64,000 nt of DNA from positions 5,332,001-5,396,000 of the forward strand of contig NZ_JBIFNP010000001.1 of the NCBI RefSeq assembly GCF_043945595.1, written 5' to 3'. The notes beneath the pieces were generated by a model that searched no databases, had not been told where the DNA came from, and saw nothing but the letters and a program-made list of their open reading frames with translations. This document shows, piece by piece, positions 36,731 to 46,232 of the stretch (its first letter is position 1; each line of letters begins with the position of its first letter). Made by a program: the position numbers and the translations under genes. The stretch is from Paenibacillus_S sp043945595 (GTDB lineage: Bacteria; Bacillota; Bacilli; Paenibacillales; NBRC-103111).

Positions 36731-37561
36731 ATGGCCATCAAAACCGAAACCGAGCTGTATGCGCCCGTCAAAAGCTATTTTGAACAGCTGGGGTATCACG
36801 TCCGGGGAGAAGTCAATCATTGCGATCTTGTCGCCATCCGCGGTGAAGAACCGCCCGTTATTATAGAATTGAAGAAATCGTTCTCCATCCCGCTGCTGCT
36901 GCAGGGCATCGACCGGCTCCGCATGTCCAGGCAGGTGTACGTCGCCTTCGAGCTGCCGAACAAGGGCCGCGCGCCGCATGGAGCCAGCTGGCCGGAGCTG
37001 CGCAAGCTGTGCCAGATGCTCGGGCTCGGCATGATTACCGTGCAATTCTTCAAACGAAAAAAGCCCGCCGTCCTCATCGAATGCCACCCGGCCGCTCTGG
37101 AAATGACGCCGCCCGTATCGCTGGTTCCGTCCGAAATTGTATCCGTTGCAGCATCCGGGGAACCCGCCCGGCCCGCGCCAAGCCGCCTGCCAAGACATAA
37201 CAAGCGCGCTGCCGAACGGATGGTGCGGGAGTTTAAGGAACGGCGCGCCGATTATAATGTCGGGGGCAGCACCCGCCGAAAGCTCGTCACTTCCTATCGC
37301 GAGAAAGCATTGCATCTCGCCTACCTGCTCCAGACGCAGGGCCCGATGAGCCCGCGTCAGCTGAAGGCGCTCACAGGCAATGCCAACGCGGCGGGGCTGC
37401 TGCAAAAAAACTTTTACCGTTGGTTCCAGCGGGTGGAAAGGGGCATTTACCGCATAAGCCCGCTTGGAGAAGAGGCGCTTGGAACGTTCGCTCATGTCGT
37501 CGCACAGCTGCCCCCTGCTTCGGATTTTCCGCTGTCGTCAAATTCCTCTACGTTGTCATAA
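36731..37561 (+). CDS. DUF2161 family PD-(D/E)XK nuclease-like protein
   Basis: A 276-residue cytoplasmic protein with AAAGGAGA 9 nt before the ATG. The N-terminal half has the nuclease-like core: an early Glu helix, then a beta-hairpin CDLVAIRG and PVIIELKKS, giving D...ExK near residues 32-49. The C-terminal half resembles a winged helix (SPRQLKALTGNANAAGLLQKNFYRWFQRVERGIYRIS). Members are annotated as putative phosphodiesterases, with the natural substrate unknown. It is divergent from egsA and has a TATAAT at 36686-36691 upstream. Confidence 0.82.
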   Translation: MAIKTETELYAPVKSYFEQLGYHVRGEVNHCDLVAIRGEEPPVIIELKKSFSIPLLLQGIDRLRMSRQVYVAFELPNKGRAPHGASWPELRKLCQMLGLGMITVQFFKRKKPAVLIECHPAALEMTPPVSLVPSEIVSVAASGEPARPAPSRLPRHNKRAAERMVREFKERRADYNVGGSTRRKLVTSYREKALHLAYLLQTQGPMSPRQLKALTGNANAAGLLQKNFYRWFQRVERGIYRISPLGEEALGTFAHVVAQLPPASDFPLSSNSSTLS

Positions 37562-37620
37562 TCTTATCTAGCGCCGGATATGCATAGAGTAATAGATTTC
37601 CAAGCAAAGGAGTCTGTGCC

Positions 37621-38793
37621 ATGCATCCTTTCACGGTCGCCGCAAAATCTCTGAACACTCTCCTCCCCGATACTCTCAGGAGCTTTACCTTCCTCTACGG
37701 TCTGATCGTCCTGCTGCTCTGGGCAAGCCCCCTCTTCCTCTCTCCCTTGCTGCATCCGATTCCTCCTCCGGTTACGGCACTTTCGCTGCCGCAGGAAGCC
37801 GGGCAGGAGGCGCAGGTCGAAGCAGAGGCCGAGCCGGAGATCGAAGCGAAGCTTGAGGCGGAGCCGGGCACAGAGCCCGTACTCGTGCCGGAAGCGGGAA
37901 AACCGAATGAAGCCATCCTTCCTGCTGCTATCCATGCCTTGACGGTGCATGTTGATGGAATGGCTCCGATCGAGACTGATTTAGCGGCAGTTGCCGTACA
38001 CACTTCCACCCCTGCTCCCTACAGCTCTTCTCCGGATGTCGCTCAAGCTTCTACCGCGGCCGCAAATGCCGCTGCCGGGCCGCCAAGCCACGCCGGCCCT
38101 TTGCAGGAAAACGGCCTCACGGAAAAACCGTTCCCGCGGGTGCGCATTCCGGTTTTGAATTATCACAGTATTACGGTGGATCCAGGCAATCCGGCAACGA
38201 TTACACCGGATAAATTTTTCCGCCAGATGACCTACTTAAAAGAGAATGGGTATACCCCGTTACGGCTCGAACAGTTCACCGAGCGGCTGGAAGGCAAACA
38301 GCCCCTCCTGGGCAAGCCTGTGCTCCTGACATTCGACGACGGATATGCGGACAATTACGAGCATGCGCTGCCGGTCCTGAAGGAGCTCGATTTCCACGCA
38401 ACCTTATTCGTTTCGCCCGGAACGGTGGAGGACGGATACTTTTTGAATTGGGATCAAATAAAAGAGATGCATCAAGCGGGCTGGGATATCCAGCCTCACG
38501 GTATGACGCATCCCCATCTGCCCCTATTGAATGGAAAGGAGCAGACGTATCAGATTGCCGAGGCACGCCGGCAGATTGAGGAGCAGCTGGGCACAGCCGC
38601 CGACATTTTCTGATATCCGTATGGGGAATGGAATACAGCCACCCTGAAGGCGCTTCAGGAACACAGGTTCCGTTACGCGTTTACTATCGAACAGGGTTGG
38701 ACGACTCCGGAGCAGGAGGCTCTGAAGCTGACCCGGATATTTGTGAATGGAGAGGAGTCGTTGGAACAGTGGATATCCAAATTAGAAGAATGA
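37621..38793 (+). CDS. membrane-anchored polysaccharide deacetylase with in-frame TGA
   Basis: The start at 37621 follows AAAGGAG. A signal anchor (about 20-42) is followed by an acidic Glu/Pro-rich linker (about 55-165) and a NodB-homology domain from about 175. Its motifs are YHSIT, TFDDGYADN (metal-binding Asp) and the HxxxH-type PHGMTHPHL. A TGA at 38611-38613 interrupts the frame exactly before YPYGEWN, where the family normally has a residue before YPYG. The frame then continues to a TGA at 38791. Read through, the protein is 390 residues. The stop removes the last catalytic-face strands, so the gene is either a pseudogene or carries a sequence error. It would remove acetyl groups from peptidoglycan or chitin-like polymers. 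Confidence 0.82.
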
Positions 38794-38865
38794 TTATTCA
38801 ATCCGAAACCTCCGTCTTTCTTGCCAAAAAACGCTGGACGCCCATCGCCATCTATTTTGTACTCG

Positions 38866-39855
38866 TTATTTAACTGTCACAAGACCCGGATCGGGAATAT
38901 CGGACCTATTCGTACTGGAGGGAGCCTCCTTCCGCTTTTGCCTCAGCAGTTCCTTATGAATCCAGATCGCCGCTTGCGAGCCTTCTCCCATAGCAATCGT
39001 CACCTGCTCGGAATGGACGCCAACATCTCCGGCCGCCCATATGCCCGGAACATTCGTCTGTTTGCTTCTCGGATCGGTGACGATATGCTTGTTCTCCAAC
39101 CGTTCCATACCCAACTGATCCGCCAAGCTTGAGTTGACCTGATTGCCGCCGAAGGCAATAAAGCCCCGTTCCGCCGTCAGCATCCGCCCATCCGCCAGTT
39201 TAACCCCCTGCAGCTTTCCGCTCGGAGCATCCGATACGATCTCGGCAATGGCTTCAGGCAGGTAAGCAATGCCTGCCTCCTTCAGCTCATCGTGCATGTT
39301 CCCGGTTAACGGGGCGCTGTCCGCTTCATGATTAATATAGGTCAGCTTGTTCGTCCAATAGCTTAATGTTATGGCCATCGCAGCCCCGACATCACCGGAG
39401 CCGAGCACGACGGTCTCGCGGCCGCTCACCTCATAGCCGTCGCAGTCCGGACACACATAAACGGTTTCCCCAAGGCAGCATTCAAGTCCGGCAAGCGGCG
39501 GGAAACGGTCCATGATACCTGTAGCCAGCAGTAAAGTCGCCGCCTGCAGAGCTCTCTGTCCGGAATCGAGCTGCAAGGTGAAGCCGTCCTGCGTCCGCGC
39601 GGCACCGGTCACTTCCGCTTCCGCGAATTGTACGCCAAGCCGTTCGGCCTGCAGTCTGCCGAGTCTGCGCAGCTCGGGGCCCGAGACCCCGTCCGGCCAT
39701 CCGAGCACGTTGTGGTAGCTGCGGCACAGGGTCGATCGGCCGCGTCCTTTATCGATGACCAGCGTCCTGTGCTTGTACCTCCCCAGCTGAATGGCCCCTT
39801 GCAGCCCGGCAATGCCTCCGCCAATAACAATGCAGTCGTATAGGTCAGCTGACAT
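38866..39855 (-). CDS. thioredoxin-reductase-like NAD(P)/FAD-dependent oxidoreductase
   Basis: A 329-residue flavoprotein. The FAD-binding motif IVIGGGIAGLQGAIQLGRY lies at the N-terminus, the second dinucleotide site VVLGSGDVGAAMA near 170, and the C-terminal FAD motif WAAGDVGVHSEQVTIAMGEG. It has a CPDC pair in VYVCPDCDGYE (about 133-142), at the place of the TrxB redox-active CxxC. Many such proteins act as bacillithiol-disulfide or other low-molecular-weight disulfide reductases. No thioredoxin or peroxiredoxin gene is adjacent, so the partner is unknown. Confidence 0.88.
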   Translation of the reverse strand: MSADLYDCIVIGGGIAGLQGAIQLGRYKHRTLVIDKGRGRSTLCRSYHNVLGWPDGVSGPELRRLGRLQAERLGVQFAEAEVTGAARTQDGFTLQLDSGQRALQAATLLLATGIMDRFPPLAGLECCLGETVYVCPDCDGYEVSGRETVVLGSGDVGAAMAITLSYWTNKLTYINHEADSAPLTGNMHDELKEAGIAYLPEAIAEIVSDAPSGKLQGVKLADGRMLTAERGFIAFGGNQVNSSLADQLGMERLENKHIVTDPRSKQTNVPGIWAAGDVGVHSEQVTIAMGEGSQAAIWIHKELLRQKRKEAPSSTNRSDIPDPGLVTVK

Positions 39856-40069
39856 GCTGCATCACCCCTTTTTTCCCCTTAGCATCTCCTTATTACATCC
39901 CTCTATCCGTATCTCATACCCAAGTCCTAGCCAGAATGCTAATATTTATGGACTATTCGTCTTACGTTTCACTTTTCAAGAGCCCTTAAAACAATTTTAT
40001 TTACCATAAGCGAACAGGAATGATATATTAGAACCATTATTCCCATTTTATACTAAAAGGAGCTTGACC

Positions 40070-42526
40070 ATGTCCCGTCCCTTTTCGAAGCTGATTGCTG
40101 CAATACTTCTTGCCGTCAGCTTGTCCCTCGGTGCCGTTCCCGTTAGCGCCGCGGCACTCGACGACTCCGCATCAAGCTATACGGATGTCGCCAAAGATCA
40201 TTATGCCAGTAAAGAAATTGCCCGCTTATCCCAAAGAGGGATCATTCAAGGTTTTTCGGACGGCTCCTTCAAACCCGATGAAGACATAACACGAGGGATT
40301 GCGGCGCTCTGGCTGAGCCGTGCTTTGAAGTTAGGCTATCCGGCCTCCCTGGATGGATTTACGGATGTACCCGCAGCGAGTGAATATGCAGTCGCCGTCA
40401 ATGCCCTGGCCGAAAAAAATATTATTCAGGGGGATGGGGGACGATTTTCTCCCGATGCCTCTTTAACCCGCGAGCAAATGGCCAGTCTGCTTGTGCGCGC
40501 TTTTCAATTGAAGGATAACGGCATGAATGTATGGTTTAAAGACGAGTCGGATATGTCCGACAGCCATTATAAAGATATTATCCGGCTTAAACAGTACTCT
40601 TTGACCGACCAGCTCGAATTTATGCCCAAAAGCAAGGTGACCCGGGCACAGCTCGCCCTTTTCTTATACCGGGCCATCATGATTAACGAACCTGAGCGAG
40701 GGCAGCTCTCTGTCGAGGACTTTTTGCGGGGCTCCGAGCTTGGGGGCTATCAAGTGTCGCCTGACGGCAAGTACACCGCACTGCTGATGCAGCACGACCA
40801 CCATCCCCAGCTGTATGTCTATAAGAATGGCGATGAGAAGAAGGACGCCGTTCGGGTTACCTCCCTTAAAGAAAGGGACATTCTAAGCTTTGCCTGGTTC
40901 GATAATGAGACGATTATTTATACTTCCACTATGGACGGGGATGAAAATAACCATATTCATTCCGTACATGCCGATGGCTCGGCGGATAAAGATTTAACAC
41001 CGTTTGACAACGTCAAGGCCGTCATTATGGAGAACCTCTCCTATATTCCAGGCCATGAGAATGATATTCTTATGGAAATGAATCATAAGTCGCCTCAAGT
41101 TTTTGATGTATATGAGTTAAATATTCAAACAGGGGCGTTCACACTTATTGCAGGTAACCCCGGTAATATTACAGATTGGATGACGGATCTTTACGGGGAT
41201 GTCAAGCTGGCGGTTTCCGTAGAAGGCACCGACACCAAAATTCTGTACCGCAGTTCGACGTCGCTTTCCTTCGATACCGTGTTGACCGTCCCTTTCGGTG
41301 ATGCCTTCTATCCTATTATGTTCTCTTTCGATAATTCCGAGCTATTCGCATTCTCCAATATCGGCCGGGACAAGCTGGCTCTGGTCAAGTTCAACCTGAA
41401 CACCAAGCAGATTGGAGAAACGATCTATGAGAATCCGGATGCCGACGTTACGGATATCGTCGTATCATACCGTAAACGTGCCATCTTGGCCGCAGCGTAT
41501 GAAACGGACAAAACCTATTATCATTACTTTGATAAAGAATTCGAACAATTGAATCGCGAGATTGCGGAAAAGCTGCCCGGCCTTTCTTTCAAAATTGTCG
41601 GAAATCCTTTGCCGGATGACAAAGTGACGATCCGCACTTACGGTGACACTTCCCCCGGCGCCTATTACTTCTATTCGCGGAAAACGAAGCAGCTGGAAAA
41701 ATACGCCGAATTGAAGCCATGGATTGATCCGGCTCAAATGTCGGAGATGAAGCCGATCTCTTACCCATCGCGAGACGGACAATTTACTATTCACGGTTAC
41801 TTGACGCTTCCGAAGCAGGGAGGCACTTAGAACCTGCCTGTCGTTGTCATTCCGCACGGCGGACCTACCGCTAGAGATTCCTGGGGCTACGATCCCGAGG
41901 TACAGCTCCTTGCTAATCGCGGTTATGCTGTACTGCAAGTCAACTTCCGCGGATCGACCGGGTACGGCAAGCAATTTTTAAATGCCGCCAACAAACAGTG
42001 GGGGCAAGCCATGCAAAACGATATTACCGATGGCGTTCAATGGCTGATTCGTCAAGGAATCGCCAATCCCAAACGAATTGCCATCTACGGCGCCTCGTAC
42101 GGAGGCTATGCCGCATTGGCAGGTCTCACCTACACACCTGAATTGTACGCCGCAGGCGTAGATTATATGGGACCTTCCAGTTTATTTACGATGCTGGATT
42201 CCATTCCCTCTTACTGGGAGCCTAACCGTCAAATCATGTATGAACAAATCGGAGATCCCGTGAAAGACAAGGCTATGCTGGAAGCCTACTCTCCTCTATT
42301 GAATGTCGACCGGATTCAGGCCCCGATCTTCTTTGCCCAAGGGATGAACGACCCGCGAGTAAAAAAGAAGGAATCCGATCAGATCGTAATGGCCCTGCGA
42401 CAACGGGGAGTGGATTCCCAATATATGATCAAAGAGAATGAAGGCCACGGCTTCCGAAGCTTCGATAATAATGTTGATTTTTATAATGCGCTGCTCAAAT
42501 TCCTTGAAATCCACCTGAATAAGTAG
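40070..42526 (+). CDS. SLH-domain S9 family (prolyl oligopeptidase-like) peptidase with in-frame TAG
   Basis: The ATG at 40070 follows AAGGAG. Order: signal peptide (about 1-28); three S-layer-homology repeats (about 35-210, e.g. YTDVAKDHYASKEIARLSQRG); a beta-propeller-like region (about 225-560); and an alpha/beta-hydrolase S9 catalytic domain. A TAG at 41828-41830 (codon 587) sits between LPKQGGT and NLPVVVIPHGGP. The frame continues uninterrupted to 42526, 818 codons in all. Catalytic residues are visible as Ser676 (GASYGGY), Asp761 (MNDPRV) and His793 (EGHGF). The SLH repeats should tether the peptidase to the cell wall. The stop is probably an error or a recent mutation, since the catalytic domain is well kept. 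Confidence 0.85.
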
Positions 42527-42550
42527 CTCCGGCTTCTCCCCTTACAGACA

Positions 42551-42588
42551 AAAAGGTCTTCGTATACAAACGTACACGAAGACCTTTT
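42551..42588. terminator. bidirectional terminator between the S9 peptidase and MFS genes
   Basis: AAAAGGTCTTCGT (42551-42563) and ACGAAGACCTTTT (42576-42588) form a perfect 13-bp stem flanked by A- and T-runs, between convergent genes. Confidence 0.9.
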
Positions 42589-42601
42589 GTTGTTAAAAGA
42601 A

Positions 42602-43903
42602 TTATTTAGCAGCTCCTACGCCATGCCCGGCGTTCGTCTGCACAGACTTGCGGTCCTCCGGGCTGCGCTCCAGCAGCCAGGCGAGGATAAATTGGAAAAC
42701 AGCGGCTCCTAGCAGCACCCAAGGCAGCGATTCGCTTCCGATATATTGATACGTCAAGATCAGCAGCAATATGGAAAGGACCCGTCCCCAATTTAAAAAG
42801 GTTTCCCGCATAACGACCGATTCCACCCGCAGCTGACCTTTCAGCGGCAGCGTTCCGATTAAACGGAAGTAAAAGGATGTCACCGTGTTGCCCTGCAGCG
42901 GCGAGCAGATCGAATAAATGACCATAAACGCCACGACAGTGAACAGGGACATGTTCCATACTAGAAATAAAGTGCCGGCGATATAACCGATCGTCGAGAT
43001 AACCAGAAACAGCCGCGCCCGCTCCTCACGGCCGTAACGTGAAATGAACAGGCCTGTGAGAATGCTCAGGCTGGCATACAGCACGCCCAGATAGCCGACC
43101 AGGTCTTCCCGCCCGACGATTTGAAACAGCAGGATGCTCGGCAGAAACAGCATAATTCCCTGGAGAATCCCCATCGCGCTGAAACCGAACAGCGATTTGA
43201 CCCACCGTTTATTTTTGTTCATCAACAAGCCTACGAACTTCAAATAATACGCTTTATGATGAGAATGCTTTGATTTAATTTTGAAGCTGCCCAACGTTGC
43301 CAGCAAGAACATGAAGAACGCAATGGCAAACACTATAGTGTAGCCCCTCAGCCCTTCATTATGCGAAATGATAAACCCGGCCAGGGCTGGCCCGATCAAG
43401 CCGGCTAACGTGAACACGATCATATTGATCGCCAGGTACCGGATACGGTTGCTTTCCGTCGAGACGTCATACATTAGCGTCAAATATCCTGCCCAATAAA
43501 AAGCGCTCGTAATCCCGGCAAACAGCCCGAACAACACATAATAATCGACCACCCGCTCCTGAGCAAACACGACCGCCAAATAAAACAGAGCGATAAAAGC
43601 GATCCCGAACCGGTATGTCACCATCCTGTCTTTCCGTTTGATGATGAGTCCGCCCAGCGCATACGCAAATGGGGCAGCCCCATAGTTAAAAATGTTATAC
43701 ATCCCATTGATCCATAAGCTGTGTGTTAGCCGCCATAAATAAAGGGAAAGAAACACCCCGGACATCGATGCCCCGAATTGAAAACAGAAATGAATGAATT
43801 GCGAGACGATGGCATCCTTCGACAGTCGTTTCTCCTCCGGTATCGCCAGCCTTCTTGCTTCTTTCCAATCCATCCATTTGTTCCGCCAATGCTGTAACCG
43901 CAT
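42602..43903 (-). CDS. MFS transporter
   Basis: A 433-residue protein with about 12 hydrophobic helices. A loop between helices 2 and 3 carries the basic motif GGLIIKRKDRM, in the place of the MFS motif A. The N-terminus is hydrophilic and basic (WMDWKEARRLAIPEEKRLSKDA). It appears monocistronic. Substrate and direction are unknown; similar Bacillus proteins (YqgE/YfkF-like) are uncharacterised. Confidence 0.85.
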   Translation of the reverse strand: MRLQHWRNKWMDWKEARRLAIPEEKRLSKDAIVSQFIHFCFQFGASMSGVFLSLYLWRLTHSLWINGMYNIFNYGAAPFAYALGGLIIKRKDRMVTYRFGIAFIALFYLAVVFAQERVVDYYVLFGLFAGITSAFYWAGYLTLMYDVSTESNRIRYLAINMIVFTLAGLIGPALAGFIISHNEGLRGYTIVFAIAFFMFLLATLGSFKIKSKHSHHKAYYLKFVGLLMNKNKRWVKSLFGFSAMGILQGIMLFLPSILLFQIVGREDLVGYLGVLYASLSILTGLFISRYGREERARLFLVISTIGYIAGTLFLVWNMSLFTVVAFMVIYSICSPLQGNTVTSFYFRLIGTLPLKGQLRVESVVMRETFLNWGRVLSILLLILTYQYIGSESLPWVLLGAAVFQFILAWLLERSPEDRKSVQTNAGHGVGAAK

Positions 43904-44011
43904 ACCTTGTCCCCTTTTTCCCTGCGCTCGAAAAAAAAAAAATAGCCTTCTCGGGATGATATCGCTTAAATTCTTCCCTATTGTAGCAAGGAAGACGTTT
44001 TCTGTTAAGCC

Positions 44012-44040
44012 AAAAAAAGCCTCAGCACAGAGGCTGAGGC
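44012..44040 (-). terminator. terminator of the second CUT1 binding-protein gene
   Basis: GCCTCAGC (44019-44026) and GCTGAGGC (44033-44040) form a perfect 8-bp stem followed by seven Ts on the minus strand. Confidence 0.9.
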
Positions 44041-44073
44041 CATAGGTTCGATCGATTTGCTAATGCATGGTCG

Positions 44074-45382
44074 TTATTTCTTCGCTTTTAGGTTGTCCCA
44101 CGATTTTTGGAAGTCATCAAACATCTGATCCTTTGTTTTCTTGCCCGCAATATAGGCTTGGATCGTAGCGCCGAATTCCTGTGTTGCGCCCTCCGGATAT
44201 TTAGGCCAGTTCCAGCTCAGTACTTTGCCGTCCGTACTGTACTTCTGAACCTCCGCACCGGTTTGTCCCAGATCTTCAGCGTTCGCTGTAATATTGGAGA
44301 AGGCAGGGATGAACTTAAATTCTTTGGTCATGTAGTTTTTCCCTGTATCGGATGTAACGAGCCAGTTCAGAAACTCCTTCGCTTCCGCTTTTACCTTGGA
44401 ATCCTTGTTGACAACCCAGTAGTTCGGCACGCCGACAAAAATTTTATCGTTCGCCGCCGCGTCCTCATTGATCGGCATCGGCATCACGCCTACTTTGATG
44501 TTCGGGTTGGTTTTCATAATCTGAACTTCCGTCCAGTTCCCCTGCTGCATCATAGCGGCTTTACCCGTTGCGAAATTCGTAACCTGCGTATTGTAATCCG
44601 TAGTGAGCGGATTCGGCTGGCTGTATTTCAAAGTGACGTCAAGCATATTGGCCCAATCGTTCAACACCGCATTGCCCTTAAACTTCTCGGTGCCGTCGTA
44701 CAATCCCGTGATAAATTTGTCCGGATCCGGCTGACGGGCAATCCCGACGTTCAGATTGTGGATACCGAGGATCCACCATTCCTGATAACCGTTAGAGAAC
44801 GGCGTAATGCCTGCGGCTTGCAGCTTTTTCGCCGTATCCTCAAGCTGGGACAGCGTTTTAGGAACCTCTTTGATGCCGGCTTTGTCGAACAATTCCTTGT
44901 TATACAAAAAGCCGTAGCCTTCAATACTCATCGGCTGGCCGTACACCTTGCCGTCTTTTGTAATCGGCGTTTTGGCTACAGGCAAAATATCTTTGACCCA
45001 CCCCTGGTTCGGTGAGATCCTCCAGATGCTCCATCCAGGTGTTCATTTCATTAAAGCCGCCGTTGTTAAAAATGTCCGGCTGGTCGCCGGAAGCGAATTT
45101 CGTCTTCAGCGCCGCACCGTAGTCTGCGCCCCCGCCCACCGTTTCAATTTGAAGCTTAACGTTGGGATGCGTTTTTTCGTATTCATCCTTCAAGCGGGTT
45201 AAGGCTTCGTTAATTTCGACTTTAAACTGGAATATTTTGAGCGTGACCTGTTGTCCGGTTCCACCTGTGGTTCCACCCGCCCCTTGATTATTCGTTTCTT
45301 TTTTGGCACAGCCTGCTGCAATGCCAGCCAGCAGTACAGCGCTTAAAGAAAGGGCCATGACTTTCCGAATTCCTTTTTTCAT
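44074..45382 (-). CDS. CUT1 extracellular sugar-binding lipoprotein (second system), one frameshift
   Basis: The ATG at 45382 has GGGAGG 8 nt upstream. A lipoprotein signal (ALSLSAVLLAGIAAGC) precedes the family-1 sugar-binding fold. The frame breaks at about 45010-45012 (an extra base); repair joins HLEDLT to QGWVKDILPVAKTPI and gives 435 residues. It is a paralogue of the binding protein at 11087-12364. It lies downstream of its two permease genes, separated by about 850 bp of palindromic repeats, and has its own promoter and putative operator. Confidence 0.88.
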
Positions 45383-45434
45383 GAAAATAACCTCCCTCAT
45401 TCGTTCATGCTTTAGTTATTGTGTCTCTATGCTC

Positions 45435-45500
45435 CATTATAAATTCAACGAATATTAGCAGACACCGAGGATATTGAACAAATGGGTGGAACAAATTGAC
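45435..45500 (-). promoter_or_regulatory. promoter and putative AraC-regulator site for the binding-protein gene
   Basis: On the minus strand TGTCTG (45463-45458), a 17-bp spacer and TATAAT (45440-45435) form a promoter with a weak -35. The 40-bp stretch 45461-45500, beginning ACACCGAGGAT and ending AATTGAC on the plus strand, matches 48030-48068 at about 30 of 39 positions. It abuts the -35, as expected for an activator site. Confidence 0.6.
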
Positions 45501-45512
45501 TAAGGAGGGAGG

Positions 45513-45770
45513 ATGAGCGTTGAAGTCCAGGATGTGGCGAGAGGGTGGTGAGGCTGTAGGCAGGGATGCTCAAGGTGCTCAGGGCGGGGGCTGTAGGCGA
45601 AGGGCTGCGGAAAAGGAAGTGTGTCTCCGGCCGCTGTTGTCCTCGGGAAAAATGAATGTATGGGTGCTGCGGAATTTTCCCGAGGACAAAGGCGGACGCT
45701 TCCGCTCCTCCGACACACTTCCTTTTCCTTCGCCAGCCTTGCTTGGAGCGGAGCGGCCTTCAGCGCTCAT
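45513..45770. repeat. long nested palindrome with CGCTGTTG/CAAAGGCG core
   Basis: Three nested arm pairs: ATGAGCGTTGAAG (45513-45525) with CTTCAGCGCTCAT (45758-45770); AAAAGGAAGTGTGTC (45611-45625) with its exact complement (45712-45726); and TTGTCCTCGGGAAAA (45637-45651) with its exact complement (45675-45689). The core motifs are at 45632-45639 and 45687-45694. The innermost loop is about 23 nt. Confidence 0.85.
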
Positions 45771-45787
45771 TTAGAAAACTAAAAAAA

Positions 45788-45861
45788 TGGGGAGCCCGGC
45801 ACCGCTCCCCGAAATTTACTAATAGCGAAGGAGAGCCGAGTCCTGGCTCCCCTTCGCTATT
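45788..45861. repeat. two adjacent hairpins in the repeat cluster
   Basis: GGGGAG/CTCCCC (within 45788-45811) is followed by a 17-bp stem, 45821-45837 with 45845-45861 (one mismatch), around the loop GAGTCCT. A similar GGGGAGC/GCTCCCC hairpin recurs at 45988-46010. No gene is present. Confidence 0.65.
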
Positions 45862-45883
45862 TGGGATACGTGTGTTCCTCTAA

Positions 45884-45960
45884 TGTTCATTCCATTTTCA
45901 CGATTTCAACAGCGACCGGAGACGCTTACCTTCCCTGCAGCTCCGGGCTGCGGGAACTAC
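45884..45960. repeat. half copy of the palindromic repeat
   Basis: About 75 bp closely match 46120-46195, including the CAACAGCG core at 45907-45914 (CGCTGTTG on the minus strand). The partner arm with CAAAGGCG is missing, so this is a truncated copy of the neighbouring element. Confidence 0.7.
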
Positions 45961-46035
45961 TGCCTCCCCGACTCAGCACACAACAAAGGGGAGCTTCAAC
46001 TCCGCTCCCCATTTCTTGCTACTTAAATTATATGT

Positions 46036-46231
46036 GTGTTCAACAAGCCATTGCGGAGGGGAAGGGAAGCGGCGGAGGAACGAAGTACTCGCCTTTGAAA
46101 TCGTGAAAAATCCTCTAAATTGTTCATTCCATTTTCACGATTTCAACAGCGACCGGAGACGCTTCCCTTCACCGAAGCACCGGGCTGCGAGAACTTGTCT
46201 CCGCAATCGGCAATCCTGGCTTGTTGAACAC
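46036..46231. repeat. long palindrome with CGCTGTTG/CAAAGGCG core, inverted orientation
   Basis: The ends GTGTTCAACAAGCC (46036-46049) and GGCTTGTTGAACAC (46218-46231) are perfect 14-bp inverted repeats. The inner stem pairs 46095-46109 with 46132-46146 (15 bp, perfect). On the minus strand the core reads CGCTGTTG (46151-46144) and CAAAGGCG (46097-46090). The element abuts the stop of the permease gene. Confidence 0.85.
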
Positions 46232-46232
46232 A

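Noticed and set aside
38611..38613. selenocysteine codon in the deacetylase
   Set aside because: A second gene nearby has an in-frame TAG, and several others have frameshifts. A point error is far likelier than recoding, and no Sec machinery is visible.
45383..46232. CRISPR-like array in the repeat cluster
   Set aside because: The repeats are inverted and unequal, without regular spacers or any cas gene.
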